Assembly: GCA_963978905.1 (NCBI GenBank)
Contig: OZ022257.1
Coordinates: forward strand, 10,624,509-10,688,508
Direction of reading: 5' to 3'
From: Trichostrongylus colubriformis
Taxonomy: Eukaryota > Nematoda > Chromadorea > Rhabditida > Trichostrongylidae
DNA: 64,000 nt
Shown here: piece by piece, positions 22,609-35,300 of the stretch
How positions within the stretch are numbered: position 1 is the stretch's first letter
Layout: each line of letters opens with the position of its first letter
Notes under the pieces: generated by a model
Databases searched by the model: none
The model's input: the letters and a program-made list of their open reading frames with translations, nothing else
Told to the model about the DNA's origin: nothing
Translations under genes and position numbers: made by a program

Positions 22609-25600
22609 TTATCCCTTGAAAATATCGTCTTTAACATCAGCCAATGTTTCATATTGCGGATCTTTTGCGTCAGCTTTTTGCACCTGAAGTAAAGCTAGAT
22701 TTTTATTTTTTAATTCGAAAATAAGCTGGTTCAGACAAACATTGGGTGGCGGTTTAAATTCCACTTTCGCAGGCTTTAATTCTGGTTCTTTCTTTTCTTC
22801 ATCCTTTTTCTCTTTATCTTTATCGCCAGCAAATAATTCGTTACCGATTCCGCGCAACGTCTGAAATAAATTGTGTATTTTTGGGATTTTTTGGGATTTT
22901 TCCATGGAAAATCAAATTTTGTGTGAAGACTTTTCGAGGTGGTAGGTAAAAAAGTGAACTCGAAGGCAGTACTGACCTCATATTGTGGATCCTTTGCATC
23001 AGCTTTTGTGATATTCGGCGGTGGTTTAAATTTCTTTTTACCTGGAGCTTCCTCTTCTTGCGGCTCAGGTGTCGGTTCAGTTTTCTGCAAATTCGGCTTG
23101 AGCAATGCTCTAGCACTTTTTGCGAATAAGTTTGTAGCCATTTGTAAGTTTAAAAAAATTTAGCAAATCCGTTCTCAAAATCAATAGTGAACTTTGGGAA
23201 AAGAAAAATCCTTTGTGACATACCGGTGTTCTTTTTGGTGCCGTTTTCGGCTTCACTTCCTCGACAGGAGGCGGTGGGATTTCTTTCGGTTGCTGAACAG
23301 AAATCTTTAAGAAATTCATTGTTTTCATTTACTTATGAGGCACATAACATAGTAACATCAATAAAACAAAGGGGCATATAACATATCTGGCAATGAGTCC
23401 AGTGGTTCGAGGAGGAATCGACGACCATTCGTATACTCATAGTAAGAATAAGTAATAACTCACGGGCTCCTGCTTTGGTTCGGATTTTCCACGTGACTGA
23501 TTCACATTAGACTGTAACATTAGCATATTAAAGGGTACAAGTAGTGTCGTAAAAGACGTAGAAAAACGCGTTTTCGCGCGATCGCTGAAATTTGTACGAA
23601 ACGCGTTTTTTGATCGTTTTTCGCTGTGATTCGATCGATCCTCGACGTTCCATGAAAGCTGTTCTGTTTTCGGAATCAGTTCGTCGAGCTCTACAAGGTG
23701 ATGTTGCATGTTTTTGTTTTCTTCAGCTCTGCTTCAGGCCATTTTTTCACATCTTTATAACTTGAAAACTACTTTGAAATCTGAGAAGCTGTCGATGAAA
23801 CTCTTCCATGGTCCTCATTAGATTCATGTTTAGAAATTTCAAAATCCCTCAATTTAGATGAACTTCTCCTACTCCTTGCTTGGCCCTACAGTATCTCCCT
23901 GTATACACCACCGAAAAGACATCCTTTCAATCAATTTTTAGACGCAGATTTCTAGATGAAATATAAGCCATCCGATTCCCTATGAAGAACTCCATCGAAT
24001 GATGTAAATTATTCGTGGTGTGAAATTTCATATTTTCGTCATTTTCGATCTCTTCCTTGTCTCAGCTCCTGCTGGCCGCGTGGATAGTACGTATGCTAAC
24101 TTGGGTGACTAAGGCGGTCAGTTGGCCAGGGTTTTGCCATTGTCGTCGAAGGCCGAGCCTACAGGAGTCAGGTGCGTACCCTTATGTCAGTATTTCGCGC
24201 CGTGGAGTGTCGCAAGCGTAGCGATGCAGACGAGCTGAAGGCGCCGTGTTGTTGGGTTCTAAAACGATTACAAGTCATCTGTGTACAGCGTCCCGAGGGG
24301 TGTGTGCAGTTATGACGGAATCGCGTGGCCGCTCGCGGCGAGCGGCTCGGCTGGTGCGAGTACCACTGGCAGTGCATGGCAGCCTTCAAGCGAGGCAGTG
24401 CGGCAGTGGTGGAGGAGGCAGGGTGGCATGGGTGCAGGAGGCAGAGTGGCATGGGTGGAAGTGCAGAGGCAGCCACGTTCTGCCGGGCTCCCGAGGGCAA
24501 TCAATCCGCATGTCGTGCTGATGGCGCCGCGAGTGCGACGCCGCGAAGCGATTTTCTGTCATAAATACACACACCCCGTCCATAGCATCGTGCAATCGTT
24601 CTAAGACCCAGCAATGAGTGTGCGCATAGCTCGCACACACCGCGTCGCACGCCTCTCGTCGTGATACGAAGTTCTGACTTAAAGATATATACCCGCAGGA
24701 GCCCGCTCCACCTCTCCCTAACATCGAAGGAGTGCTCACGTACGCGGAAGCGATATTGAGGGCTACACAAAGGAAGTAAGAATAATTGACGGGACGGGGA
24801 CTTCGCAATTAATACACTTTCGAGAGGTTATGGTTAGACTAGAACCGAAAGAGCACTTCATCGCCAGCTTATCCGATTTCGAGAAAAATTTCCCTAAAAC
24901 GTTCCAGAAAGTGAAAAATGGCTCACTATCGAATTCAAGAAAACCAAAAATATGTAACATCTTTCTCCTTTCTCTGGGGCATGACGAGCTCGACGATATA
25001 TGCAACTTTGATTGAAAAAAAATCAAGGGATGGTCGATATATGGCAAAAGTTGTCGAGCGACTCTCAACGCTCTTACGGAACCAAGTGTATATGATCACT
25101 GACATAACAAAACCGGAATATGTTCCATTCGAAGGATTTAACTCAGAAATCCTGGTTTAAGTTCATACCTAAAGTGAACCACCTACCCCACTCGTTGTAA
25201 TGACCTTTCTTTCCAAACCTTTTTTGCTCTTCAGATTGTCGTGACTTGTGTACGACCTTCCCTGGGTTTCTAGCATGCGCCGGTAGGAAACCGCACTCGG
25301 GGCTATATCAGTCCTTTAAACATCACGGACGACGCCCACCGTAAACGGTCTCAGCTACGTGTAGCGCGGGAAACTATCGATCCGCACGGATCCCGCCAAG
25401 ACAAGTCAGTCGTTTGCTCTGCCGTCGTCCGGAGCGGTCAATCTGTCAATGCATCTCGATGGCAAGCTGATTGTTGGAAGAAGAAGATCCTCTACAAGGC
25501 GGCTAGCCTGGTAGATCGGACATGCTACCCTTTCCCCTTCCCTTCGGGATTTCCCTCGTCACCTCCAGATCGACCAGTCCCTCGTGAGTTCATTACATTT

Positions 25601-27200
25601 TGATAATGGATGTTGTTGTTGTAATTGTTTTCTTCCTCTCTCTCTCTCCTCTCTAGGGTACTCATTATGTAATGTCCTCACTATATATTTAATAGTGTAT
25701 TCATGTCTGGTAGTAAGTTAGTATAATACCCCTGTGTCCTGTAATGTAGCAAAGTACAAGTAGTTCATATTATATTTACTAGTGGTCCTCCTAGTAGCGG
25801 TTAGGGTACAGGCCTCAAGGGGACCCGCAGGCGTAAACAGCATTCTCCTCAGCGCGATAGGTACCCTACTAGGTTGTGGGCCCTCATAATACCCACGCTC
25901 TGCCGTGGTCCGCTGGCGGTTGAACCACCCGATGCAACGATTCAAACCGCTAGCCGCACCGGTTACGACACAGATTATCCACTTCTAATACTGTCCCATT
26001 ATTACTAACTTGGTGCTGTAGCAGTTAGGGAGGCACACCATAGTGGTCGGCGTCTGTCACTACTTTTGTAACTCCTGGAGGGATGGAAGCTTTTTGCCCT
26101 CCATGTCCGCCTCCACGGAATATCTCACCGGCGCGTCGGCAGAGAATTCGCGTAGCCGCGTTGAGCGCGCAACATGAGGGTGCAAGCTACGGACGCCGTA
26201 TTAGTTGAGTCCAGAAGCGATTACACCTGGAATGAGGCGTAAGGCACTGTCATCGCTTCAGGCGCATAGCTCACACCGAAGCGACGCAATCTGGACGTCG
26301 CAAAGCGAATTTTCTATCCAAATAGCCCACACCCGCCTGCGCGCACATGCGGCGCATGCAGGTGACATCATAGCCACGGGCGATGGCCTGCGTTGTACTG
26401 TTGCGTTTTGATAAGAGTAACCTGGTCTGCTAATGAGAGCACAATATGCGAAATAAAATACACAAGAGATGAGAGCATCATGCTCTGGAAGTCTTGCTCT
26501 GCGATAGCCTTGAAAGTTGTCCTTTTTTGGTGTAACTGGCCTGTCTGGCTGAGCTATTTTAATTAGCCTAAGCCCAGGAATGTGAGAGCGTAAAGAGCTT
26601 GTATGTGCATACGCCTAATGCATAACTATGCGGGAAGACACAGAGTAGAAAAAAGTGCAGCTATTTTAAGACGTTGGTGCAGTGACAGCAACGTTACCAT
26701 CATTGAATAGCAATAGTAGCAGTAGCGCACGTCATCGCTCACCGCGCGCCGCGCGGTGAGTGTATTCATCACATGGCACGCGCAGCATGCGTGCGTCGGT
26801 TTTTCTCCTCCTCTCGCTCACTAACGCTTAGACATACTCCTATTGCAGATTGACATATCAGAAATGGTTGGATATTTTCTCTCACCGTAACAGTAGTACG
26901 TAGATCGGGCACCATTTCACGGCAACCGACCTTCCTCTGTCCCAGTGCTATTTCGTTACAAAACCAGTATTGTGGCGATAAAAATGCAAACTTAAACTTC
27001 AGCTAGATATCGCCAGTCATTGTGAGCCCAAGGGGTTTATACGAGCTTCTGAGGAAATGAGCGGAAGGCAGGGGCCTGGCGCATTTTGGATTGTCTGCAT
27101 TAATTAATGCCGATTTCCTAAACATCTCTCTGTACTAAAATGGATTCACCTTATTTTCCACAATTTCTGGAGGTTTTTGCGGTTTATTTGGACGATTCAT
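22609..27200 (-). CDS. Lys/Pro/Glu-rich protein with two KADAKDPQYETL repeats
   Basis: Six minus-strand exons join in phase: 27150-27200 (starts ATG), 23464-23511, 23224-23292, 22977-23084, 22741-22860, 22609-22683 (ends TAA); 156 aa. Every border has a clear GT donor and AG acceptor, all in phase 0. The protein is low-complexity and charged, with PPPP runs, two copies of FKPPPN and two copies of KADAKDPQYETL followed after five residues by an acidic-hydrophobic-Phe end (ELF, DIF). There is no signal peptide or membrane segment. The YETL within the repeat has the YxxL form of some phosphotyrosine or sorting motifs, which is only a thought. An AATAAA (minus strand, 22581-22586) follows the stop by about 20 bases. 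An in-frame ATG at 23140 could start a shorter form. Intron 1 is 3.6 kb. Family not recognised. Confidence 0.7.
24171..24700. mobile_element. Foldback element interrupted by another foldback
   Basis: The left end GGTGCGTACCCTTATGTCAG (24171) matches the family at 18103 and 33279; its diverged right end (TGACTTAAAGATATATACCCG) lies near 24677-24700. Between them a different element, 24298-24577, has inverted ends GGTGTGTGCAGTTATGACGG and GTCATAAATACACACACC, with the same internal words (GCAGCCTTCAAGCGAGG) as 41637-41875. Flanking words CGTCCCGAG and CGTCCATAG suggest a decayed 9-bp target duplication. Confidence 0.65.
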
Positions 27201-29810
27201 TGTCTCTGCTGTGTATGTTAATTGAGGCTGAAATGCATTGTAACAGTAAATCTGAGGAGTAAATGGTATAAAGAAAGTCTGACGGACATTTTTCGCTCTC
27301 TACGACCTCCTACGTTTCCTAACTACTAAGCAAAAGCTGAAGAATAATACCAACATCTTTAAGCATAAGCACTGCGACATCGCGTTCAAATTCGTTAACA
27401 TCAGGATCAAATCGTAATGGTTCAGCACTCAACTGAAGTACAGATCCGGTGATCTAAACAGTTTAATCTCAATCAGTTTGATCATGAAACAGCAGGAGCC
27501 CAAGATTTCCGAAGTATTTCCCCACCGAGCTATATTCCAATAATTTTGCGGCTGATTTCATGTTGTCATCACAATCTCTTAATCTTTCAAGAATCTGAAA
27601 GCAAAATTCACTGATTGCTTTCCATTAATAGTTGAAGGCATAACCCATAGCTAGCCAGCTGGCTGCACCACGATGCACCACGATGCACGACGGTTGGTGT
27701 ATTATGAGAAGTCACCGGGAGGGGGGCAAAGAATGAGAAATGTTTTGAAATACTTTCTTCTGTAAATGAACATTCGAACTCAGAAAAGATAAGTGTAGTG
27801 AAAATCGCGCCGAAATCGCGAGACTGGAACGCTACTAAGATTCTAGCTCGCTTCAGGCGTGCCGACACCACTGTCATTTGATGTCACGTCGGGCGAATTG
27901 ATTTCATTAATGATGTCAATCAATGAAACAGAATACAGCGACAAACAAATGAAACAGTGAAAGGGAGAGTAAACAAAAAGGAGAAAAATTTGTTGATGGT
28001 AAAAACCATGGAATTCACACCCGACCTCTTGACAGGGGGTTGTGTGTGCAGCTAACGAACTGCAAGCCACCGCGAGCCATACCGTAAGTTAAATTCGTCC
28101 CACCCCTGTGTCTTTAGAGCGCTTATTTCGTTTTTTTTGCACAACAGGTAACTCAGTGCATGTTCCCAATGCTAGTTACTCGTATTGCCTTCCCTCTGGT
28201 GATTTTGAAGCTAACAAGAAGGTTCATTAGCGTGATTGATGGATGAAGGGGTGTTGTCCCGCTACAGAAGATCGTGATGATTTGGATAAAGGGGGACCGA
28301 GAGGAATAACCCTTCCCAGCAGTCGGTTCTTTCCCATTTAGTGCAGCTTCCACCATCGGACACTCCTTGGACTCTTACCATCACAGGTGACCACTGTTTG
28401 TTAGAGGAGACTTGTGTTTAATGGCCAGTTCTGTCCTGGCCAGGACTAAGCTTGCGTCAAGGAAAATTTTCGAAAAATATCATCTCCTCCAGTCGACACG
28501 TACTTGTACTCGAGCTGTCTCTTCAAGAAATGGTCGATCGCTAATTGCAGCTGCCTAATGCTATGTGTGATTATCAATCGGCCACCTTGAGTGGAGATCG
28601 GCTCACCGGCCCAATCTCTTGGACATTGCGTTCTCGTCGAGAAAAGGGTGCCTCACGAGATTCCTGGACCCGAAACTGACCCTAGGTGCAGACTCAGTAA
28701 GATACACACTGTCGCAGATCGCGACAATAGTCGCAAAGGGCATCCGATCCCCGGGCCATTCGCGCGCGGTTGCTATTGCGACAGCGCATCGCGCTCGCGT
28801 TGGCTCCGCCCTCTGTGGCAGAGACCAGTACAAAATGCTGATCACCGACTGTCAGTCGGTTTTCACCGGGTGACGCCATGAAGCTAATCGAGACCTGGGG
28901 TGCCCTCGTATTTCTGGTGCTCGGGTAGTGGAGCGGTGGCATATGTGTTACGGTGTCTGCTTCTGCTCTCCGACTGTGAGCAGCTTTGTGGTTCAGGTCC
29001 CTACCAGGCACCGTCAGCCACATGGCCAGGAGGAAACGACTGGATGGGTACTGCGTATAGCCGACTTAGGGAGTTACCCCAACAGAGGCGACTTGGGAGA
29101 GAAAGATAGCGGGTATGATGTTATTACGTCGCTAATAAATGTGTTACGTATGTTATCTTGTGTATGTCTTGAACATGGTACGTGGTGCTATAGTGCGGTG
29201 TGCTACTCTATTGTTTCGTTAATATATTGCTATTATGGGGGAGACCAAAGGGTATGCCGTATGCCTAGCAGAGAGCTAGAGGAACCCTTCACGGTCTACC
29301 GGATACTGAAGACCCCTTGGCCACCGGGGTAGGTCCGCCGAATCAAATGGTTACAGCGACGCGAGTTTGAGAGCGGGTGTACCATCGGTGACCGCACATG
29401 ATGAGAGTTCATCCGCGACCCACATGATTTATGACGAGTTTCATAAGTCTCTAACCGCTTTCAACAATGCAACTGGTCAAGAATGAATACTGACTTGGGC
29501 TCCCCCCTGCTATGCATACGACCGCGTACAAACATGGCCATTTGAAATGCATACGACCAACTTGCCGGGGAGCAAATGAGACTCAGGTAGCAAGTATAAA
29601 TAGTATAGGCTCGATCACCAAGCAAACTTGGGCGTTCAACTATTCCATTTCAAACCGTGGACAAGAAATGATACCTTCATTACTGTAGCGTAAATTGCCC
29701 AGGCAACACAATGGGCAAGAATCGAGAATAACAATCCAACAATGAATATGACAATTTCTATTACATTTGACTGAAAAGCACTTATTAAAGTACGTTGGGG
29801 AGAAGTGAGG
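27201..29810. other. No supported gene
   Basis: No exon chain was found. GC-rich overlapping frames at 28590-29330 on both strands have no recognisable domain and could be decayed retroelement sequence, but I cannot show it. Confidence 0.4.
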
Positions 29811-29891
29811 CATTGTTCATAGTTCGCGATTCAGGCGATCGCGCAATCGCCTGGATCGCGCGATCGCCTGAATCGCGAACTATGAACAATG
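29811..29891. repeat. Near-perfect 81-bp hairpin (GTTCGCGATTCAGGCGATC family)
   Basis: The two 34-base arms are exact inverted copies beginning CATTGTTCATAGTTCGCGAT, with an 11-13-base loop. Larger members with the same ends (AGTTCGCGATT ... AATCGCG(G/A)ACTATGAACAG) are at 37881-38101 and 40236-40406, and one-sided remains at about 15543. Confidence 0.9.
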
Positions 29892-30063
29892 TCGTAGGGT
29901 CAATGTGGCTGAGATGGGGGGAGGGGGGAGGAGGATGACGCGACTTCACGTTTTATGTCGCAAGCTGGCATGCACGTATAAACATGCAAAGTACGCTATC
30001 ACGACTTCATTCCTACAGCACATGATGGCAGATGCTTCATCATGCGGGAAGGGAATTTGATTT

Positions 30064-30281
30064 TGTTTATGGGTGCTATCGCAAGGGGGGGGGGGGTATC
30101 ACACCACGGACATTATTTTTACCTGAGCCGAAAGGGATAAAGGAACTCCTCCATCACTCCATTTAGGCTTAGGCAAAAGTACACGCCTGAATGTGCAGAT
30201 CGACCCCTCAAGGATCGCTCCTGGATGCTTAGATAGGCAACTTTTTATAAGATGCACCTCTTGCGATAGCACCTGTTTATG
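30064..30281. mobile_element. hAT-like MITE with perfect 8-bp target duplication
   Basis: The element runs 30072-30273 with inverted ends GGTGCTATCGCAAG and CTTGCGATAGCACC, flanked by TGTTTATG on both sides (30064-30071 and 30274-30281). Internal words include the GGCTTAGG motif seen in other elements here. A relative is at 50462-50680. Confidence 0.85.
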
Positions 30282-30832
30282 ACATAAGCCTAGGAAGGGG
30301 GAGGAGCATCGACGTGAGTGAAATAACTTTCATCTTCGAAAAAGGCTTTTTTGATGAAAAATGGTTTACTCATCCACAGCTTTCTTTCCCCGCCCAGGCT
30401 GAGGCTGAACTCACATCTTCTTGGCCATTTTTGTCATGTTTTTACTGTTTGTGATCCATGATGCGCTATACTGAGACATCGTAAAACTGTAGTTGCGTAT
30501 CCCACCCCCCCCCCCTTCCCTCCGAACCACATTGACCCACCCGCGAGGGATGCTTTCCCGATGCCATTTAATCCCGCTAAATAACCGCGGGGCTTCCAAA
30601 AGGGCGCGAAGATAGTTCCAAAACCACTCAAACCAACTTGAAAAAAGTTTTGATAAGCATACCTTATCATCTGTGGCCATTTTATTCACTCAGCGTACTA
30701 GCATTGACTAGCACCTTCATTGACTAGCAAACTATGGAAAATGAGCCACACTGAATCTGTACAATGCACTGCTTATCAAAATGCGAGTAAGGTTATGTTC
30801 AGAGTTGGCAGTCACACATGCGTTTCGGGCGA

Positions 30833-31266
30833 TTGAAGGAATCGTTCACGGAAAAATGAGTTTCCATGTTACGCTTTAATTTATGTTGCATTTGCCTAGT
30901 AAAAGCCGCATGCAAAGCTTCACGTGGAAAAAGTGAAAAATCGGTCAAGGTATGGCTCCCCAAACTCTCGCCCGGGTGGGCGCGGTCTCCAAGCAAAGTC
31001 CCGTCCCGTCGTACGCCGCGGTTTGGAACGGATAGTGGGACTGTTCACATATTTCTCTGTTCCTACAATGCGTCTCTGACAGCGGCGGACGACGGGGTGG
31101 GCACTTGCTTGGAGACCCCGCCCACCCGGCCGAGACTTTTTGGTGCTGTCACTTAGCCGGATTCACATTTTTTCGCGTGAAACTTTACATGCTGCTCACA
31201 TTAGGCAAGTACAACATAAATACATGGGTAACAGAAAACTCATTTTTCCGTGAACGATCCCTTTGA
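30833..31266. repeat. Foldback element, family GGAATCGTCCACGGAAAA, copy 1
   Basis: Ends are inverted copies (GGAATCGTTCACGGAAAAAT and ATTTTTCCGTGAACGATCC). The arms carry a shared layout: a GTTACGC/GGGTAACA-type word, TTAGGCAA, CATGCAAAG, and a GC-rich centre (GGCCGGGTGGGCGG-like). Four copies occur in the window: here, 34490-34921, 41031-41274 and 56104-56542. Confidence 0.8.
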
Positions 31267-32032
31267 GCGATTGGATGCGTAGGCAAAATGAGAGATACAA
31301 ATAGATAGGCGATTGGGGGATCAGGCGAGAAAGCAGAAAACAGTCACATATCGATTGGGCGATCAGGCAATTAGGAAATCAGGCGATTGAGCGAACACTC
31401 GCTCAGAGGCTATCTGGCGTATCATGTACCTAATTAGTACGGTTCTTTCTTTTCGCAACGACCCCTGATATCTCCAAAGATACCCACCTCATCCTATCCG
31501 TCTGATCGCGATCAAACTCAGGCGGTTATGGTTCCTTACTCCAGCGATCAGGCGATTGCGGCAACCAAACTATGCAGCCGATCATGCGACCACCCTAACC
31601 GATACGTATCCTTTCCTTTTCTTCTGTTCGCCTGATGCTCTGATTCGCCTGGTCACTAATCGACGGGTGGGAGTCGATGGGTCGAAATTTCGTTTGGCCG
31701 CCCGCGGCGGGTGCGAAATGTTTGTAGCTTTATCTGTTGAAATAGCAACAACCACGCATATAAGAACTTCCAACCTGCAATCTCTGGAGGTCTCTAACGA
31801 TACCAGCCCACTACATTCTGAGCGGAATTCCAACCGACTGCAGCAAGTCGTGCTGACGGCGCCGCGAAGCGAAATTTCGACCAATCGATCCCCATCTCTA
31901 ATCGATACGTATCTTTTTCTTTCTGCGGATTCTGAACAACGTTTCAGCGCTCTTCGCTTTCAAAGACTATGCAAGGAACGGTCCCATTTTCTAAAACTTG
32001 GACAAGAGAGGACACATAGAAAGGCTTTCATA
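31267..32032. other. Repeat-rich spacer, no gene
   Basis: Contains GCGATCAGGCGA-type words at 31310-31660 related to the 29811 hairpin family. A 162-codon plus-strand frame at 31556-32044 reads through these repeats and has no protein-like features. Confidence 0.5.
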
Positions 32033-32335
32033 TTTATTCAATAGGCTTACGAAATGTTAAAATAAAAGGCACTCGGAATTACGTCGCAAGCGACAAATGA
32101 AAGGTCACAGAATTCAGAATACCTGTAGAACAAAAAGCACATAGAAATACAAATATCATACCGAAGATGACACGTCCGTACATAAGATTCGTGATTTTAA
32201 AAACAATATCGCAATTAGAAAACTATGTTTTTCAAATGAACATTCAACATTGATAGTGGACTCGGACGTACTCATCCACGTATAATCACAGAAATATCGA
32301 AAGACAGTAAAAAAGTCAGGCTAGGCTTTATGGCG

Positions 32336-35300
32336 TCACCTAAACCTTGCCAAAACTTGAGCTCCTCGTTTCAGATCGAGGTTCATTTCACCTCGTTTCA
32401 ATTTTTGTAGCGTTTCTCGACTTCCTTTTCCAAGAAGATCTTAAAAATGCAAATTATAGTGAGAGCGTTGATCAACTGAATTACCGCTGAAGAGGATAAA
32501 GCTGACCTCTCAACGTGTTTTTGAACGCTTCTCGAGCTTTCGCTTTCAAACAGTTCTGTTTATCTTCATTCATTCGAGCAGTTTTACTGATGATTGCCTG
32601 CTCGAGATTGACATCCATCGTTTCTTGACGACAACTGAAATACCTCAAGGGTAGACGTCGAAAATGAATGGCTGATGGGTTCAAGCTCAATTTTTTAAAT
32701 GAGAATTTTCGCGACCTACGGCTCATGAGTGGGATCACTACGATTTTCCTATATCGCATGTGCAGAGCTTATCGAGATCAAGGAAGGAGGTGATCTCCCA
32801 CATCATATCTCTACTCAACCGGGAAGTACGCAGAACACGCGAGCCCTCGTACAGGGGGTGCCAAAAAAGAGTAATTTTTGCTCGCGGCTCACATCCGTCT
32901 AGTATACAAGACAGAGGATAACGAAAGAGATAAAAGTGTTGGGCAAATGCTGCATGAAACCAGGAACAAGCTGTAGCTTTTTATTTCACCGTCATAAATA
33001 TATGGAGCCTTCAGGCGGCACAGTTGGGCCATAGAGCACCTACGGCATTAGGGCCGCCTTAAACAGCAGAGCCAGCTTCCGTGGTGGGGTCGCCCGTGAG
33101 AAGCTTTCTGAGGACTGATCCTTCGGTTCACAGAGGTCAAAGAGCTCTCGCTGCTTGGATAACGCTGCTGTGATCCTGAGTATCATTCTTCATGTCCAAA
33201 ACCGCCTCCGTTGAAAGCTGCGCATACAGTATTATCAGTCACCATCTTCAGAAGGTCCGAGGGGTTGAGGTACACAGAGTGTGTACCCTTATGTCAGGAT
33301 TTCGCACGACGATGAGCTGCGTGCGACGCGGTGTGTGCAAGCTATGGGCGTTTTGCGGTAGTTGGGTTTTGGAACGATTACACGGTAATGCTAGGGGCAC
33401 GATACGCAGTTGACTCGTAATCGCTTCGGGACCCAAAATCATGCGCCTTTAGCTCGTCCGCATCGCGTCGCTTACGACATGCCGCGGTGCGAAATCCTGA
33501 CATAAGGGTACACACCCAGATGCACATACTATTCGATTTTTTTCTGATCGCGATGGTTGTCTCTTATGTCATGAGTCTTTGTCTTATTGTAGTATTTCTC
33601 TCACTGATATGAAGTATCTATGTTCTCCTGGAGTCTAATGCTTACGTCTGAAAGTGCCTGCTGCTCTTTCAGCCATAAATTCCTAATACAAGCTGCTCAA
33701 AAAACGTAAAGAGTGGGCTCACGTATCAAAATTGGGACAGCATTCTCTGAGCTTTGAGCATTTCTCTTGAATAAGATTCGCATCACGGAAACAATCGGTC
33801 GACTGTTTATATTCTTCACTGAGTAGCCGAAGAAACGCTGAGCCGTAGATAAGATGTTCCACAGGAGAATACGGTAGACAGATTTCCGTCGCAAACTGCA
33901 AAGTAGTGCATATATCGCATTCAGAGAAAGCTGGAGGAATGCTTACGAATTTTTCGTTCTTCTCATCGAGGCAGTCTCGCAGACGGCTATTACGTTTAAT
34001 CATCAATTCATAGAGCTCCTCATAGGCCGGTTGCTCAGCTGGATCGCATAACTCTTCCGCCTAAACCACAGTCAGAAATATGGATAAAAAATAAGGAAAA
34101 AGGAGCTTCATTGGTGGGACCATTTTCGAAATTGTAACTTACCCTGTACAACAAACTTTCGGCACTTTCTGCTAAACTTGGCAGAATTTTGCTGTTGGCA
34201 AATCGCCAAGCGCAACTGTCGACGGCCATATGCATCTGATTGCGACACCGCATGTACAGATCGCATGCCGTTTCATTTCTCTGAAAATTGGGAGGAAAAA
34301 TGATTTGAAGATGCTAAGCCTTTGAAACCATGATCATCTTCAAATGATACCAAAGCTGGACAAAAACTGCTCAGTTCACCACCATCAAACTTTCTTGAGG
34401 AAAGGAGCAAAAAGGCTGACTTTGTTAAAGCCGCCTCTCCAATAAGGATACCATGGTTTTCAATACCAAAAGGCTGATCAAATATTGAGTGAAGGGAATC
34501 GTCCACGGAAAAATGAGTATTTCTGTTACACATGTATCCATGTTGTATTTGCTTAATGTGGGCCGCATGCAAAGATTCACGCTAAAAATGTGAATCCGGC
34601 TAAGATACAGCATCACAAAATCTCGGCCGGGTGGGCGGAACTTCCAAGCAAGAGCCCACCCCGGCGTCCGCCGCAGTCGGAGACGCATTCCAGGAACAAA
34701 AAGTTACATGAACGATCTCACTCTTCCTTTTCAACCGCGGCAGACGACTGGAAAGGGCTTTTACTTGGAGGCCTCGCCCTGCGGCCGAGGAACTGTGGAG
34801 CTGTATCTTAGCCGGATTCTCAACCTTCGCGTGGAACCTTGCATACGGCCCTTATTAGGCAAATACAACATAAACATATGGGTAACAAAGAGATTCATTT
34901 TCGCGTGAACGATTCTTTTAACCAAAAATCACATCCTGTTTACCAAGAAACTGACCGGCTGTGAAGTTGCATTGATGTGATGCTCCTTTTTGTATTCTTC
35001 CAATTCACGCTTGTAGTCCTGGTTGGACCAGTCATGAATTATCGTTTTGTCGCTGACAGGCTTACTGGTATCGCTAGCTTTTTCCACGACTGTGGACGGA
35101 TTGTCAACATTCAATGACCCTTCGCCACCTGAGAACAGCAGTTTTCTCACTCCATCTGAAAAATGAAATGCATCGATGACCGCAAATTTTTCTTCGAACA
35201 TTTTCAGTTTTTTGAAGACCCAAATCACTGTGGAGTCCTCTAGGGTCGACAACCCTTCCGAGTGGAAGCGTCATATTGTGAAGTTGACCGCCACACATCA

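Noticed and set aside
28590..29332. Several overlapping ORFs on both strands, possibly a retroelement
   Set aside because: No reverse transcriptase, endonuclease or integrase motif can be read; high GC content alone keeps the frames open.
31556..32044. 162-codon plus-strand ORF
   Set aside because: It reads through foldback repeat words (GCGATCAGGCGA type) and into the 3' untranslated region of the opposite-strand gene; no protein features.
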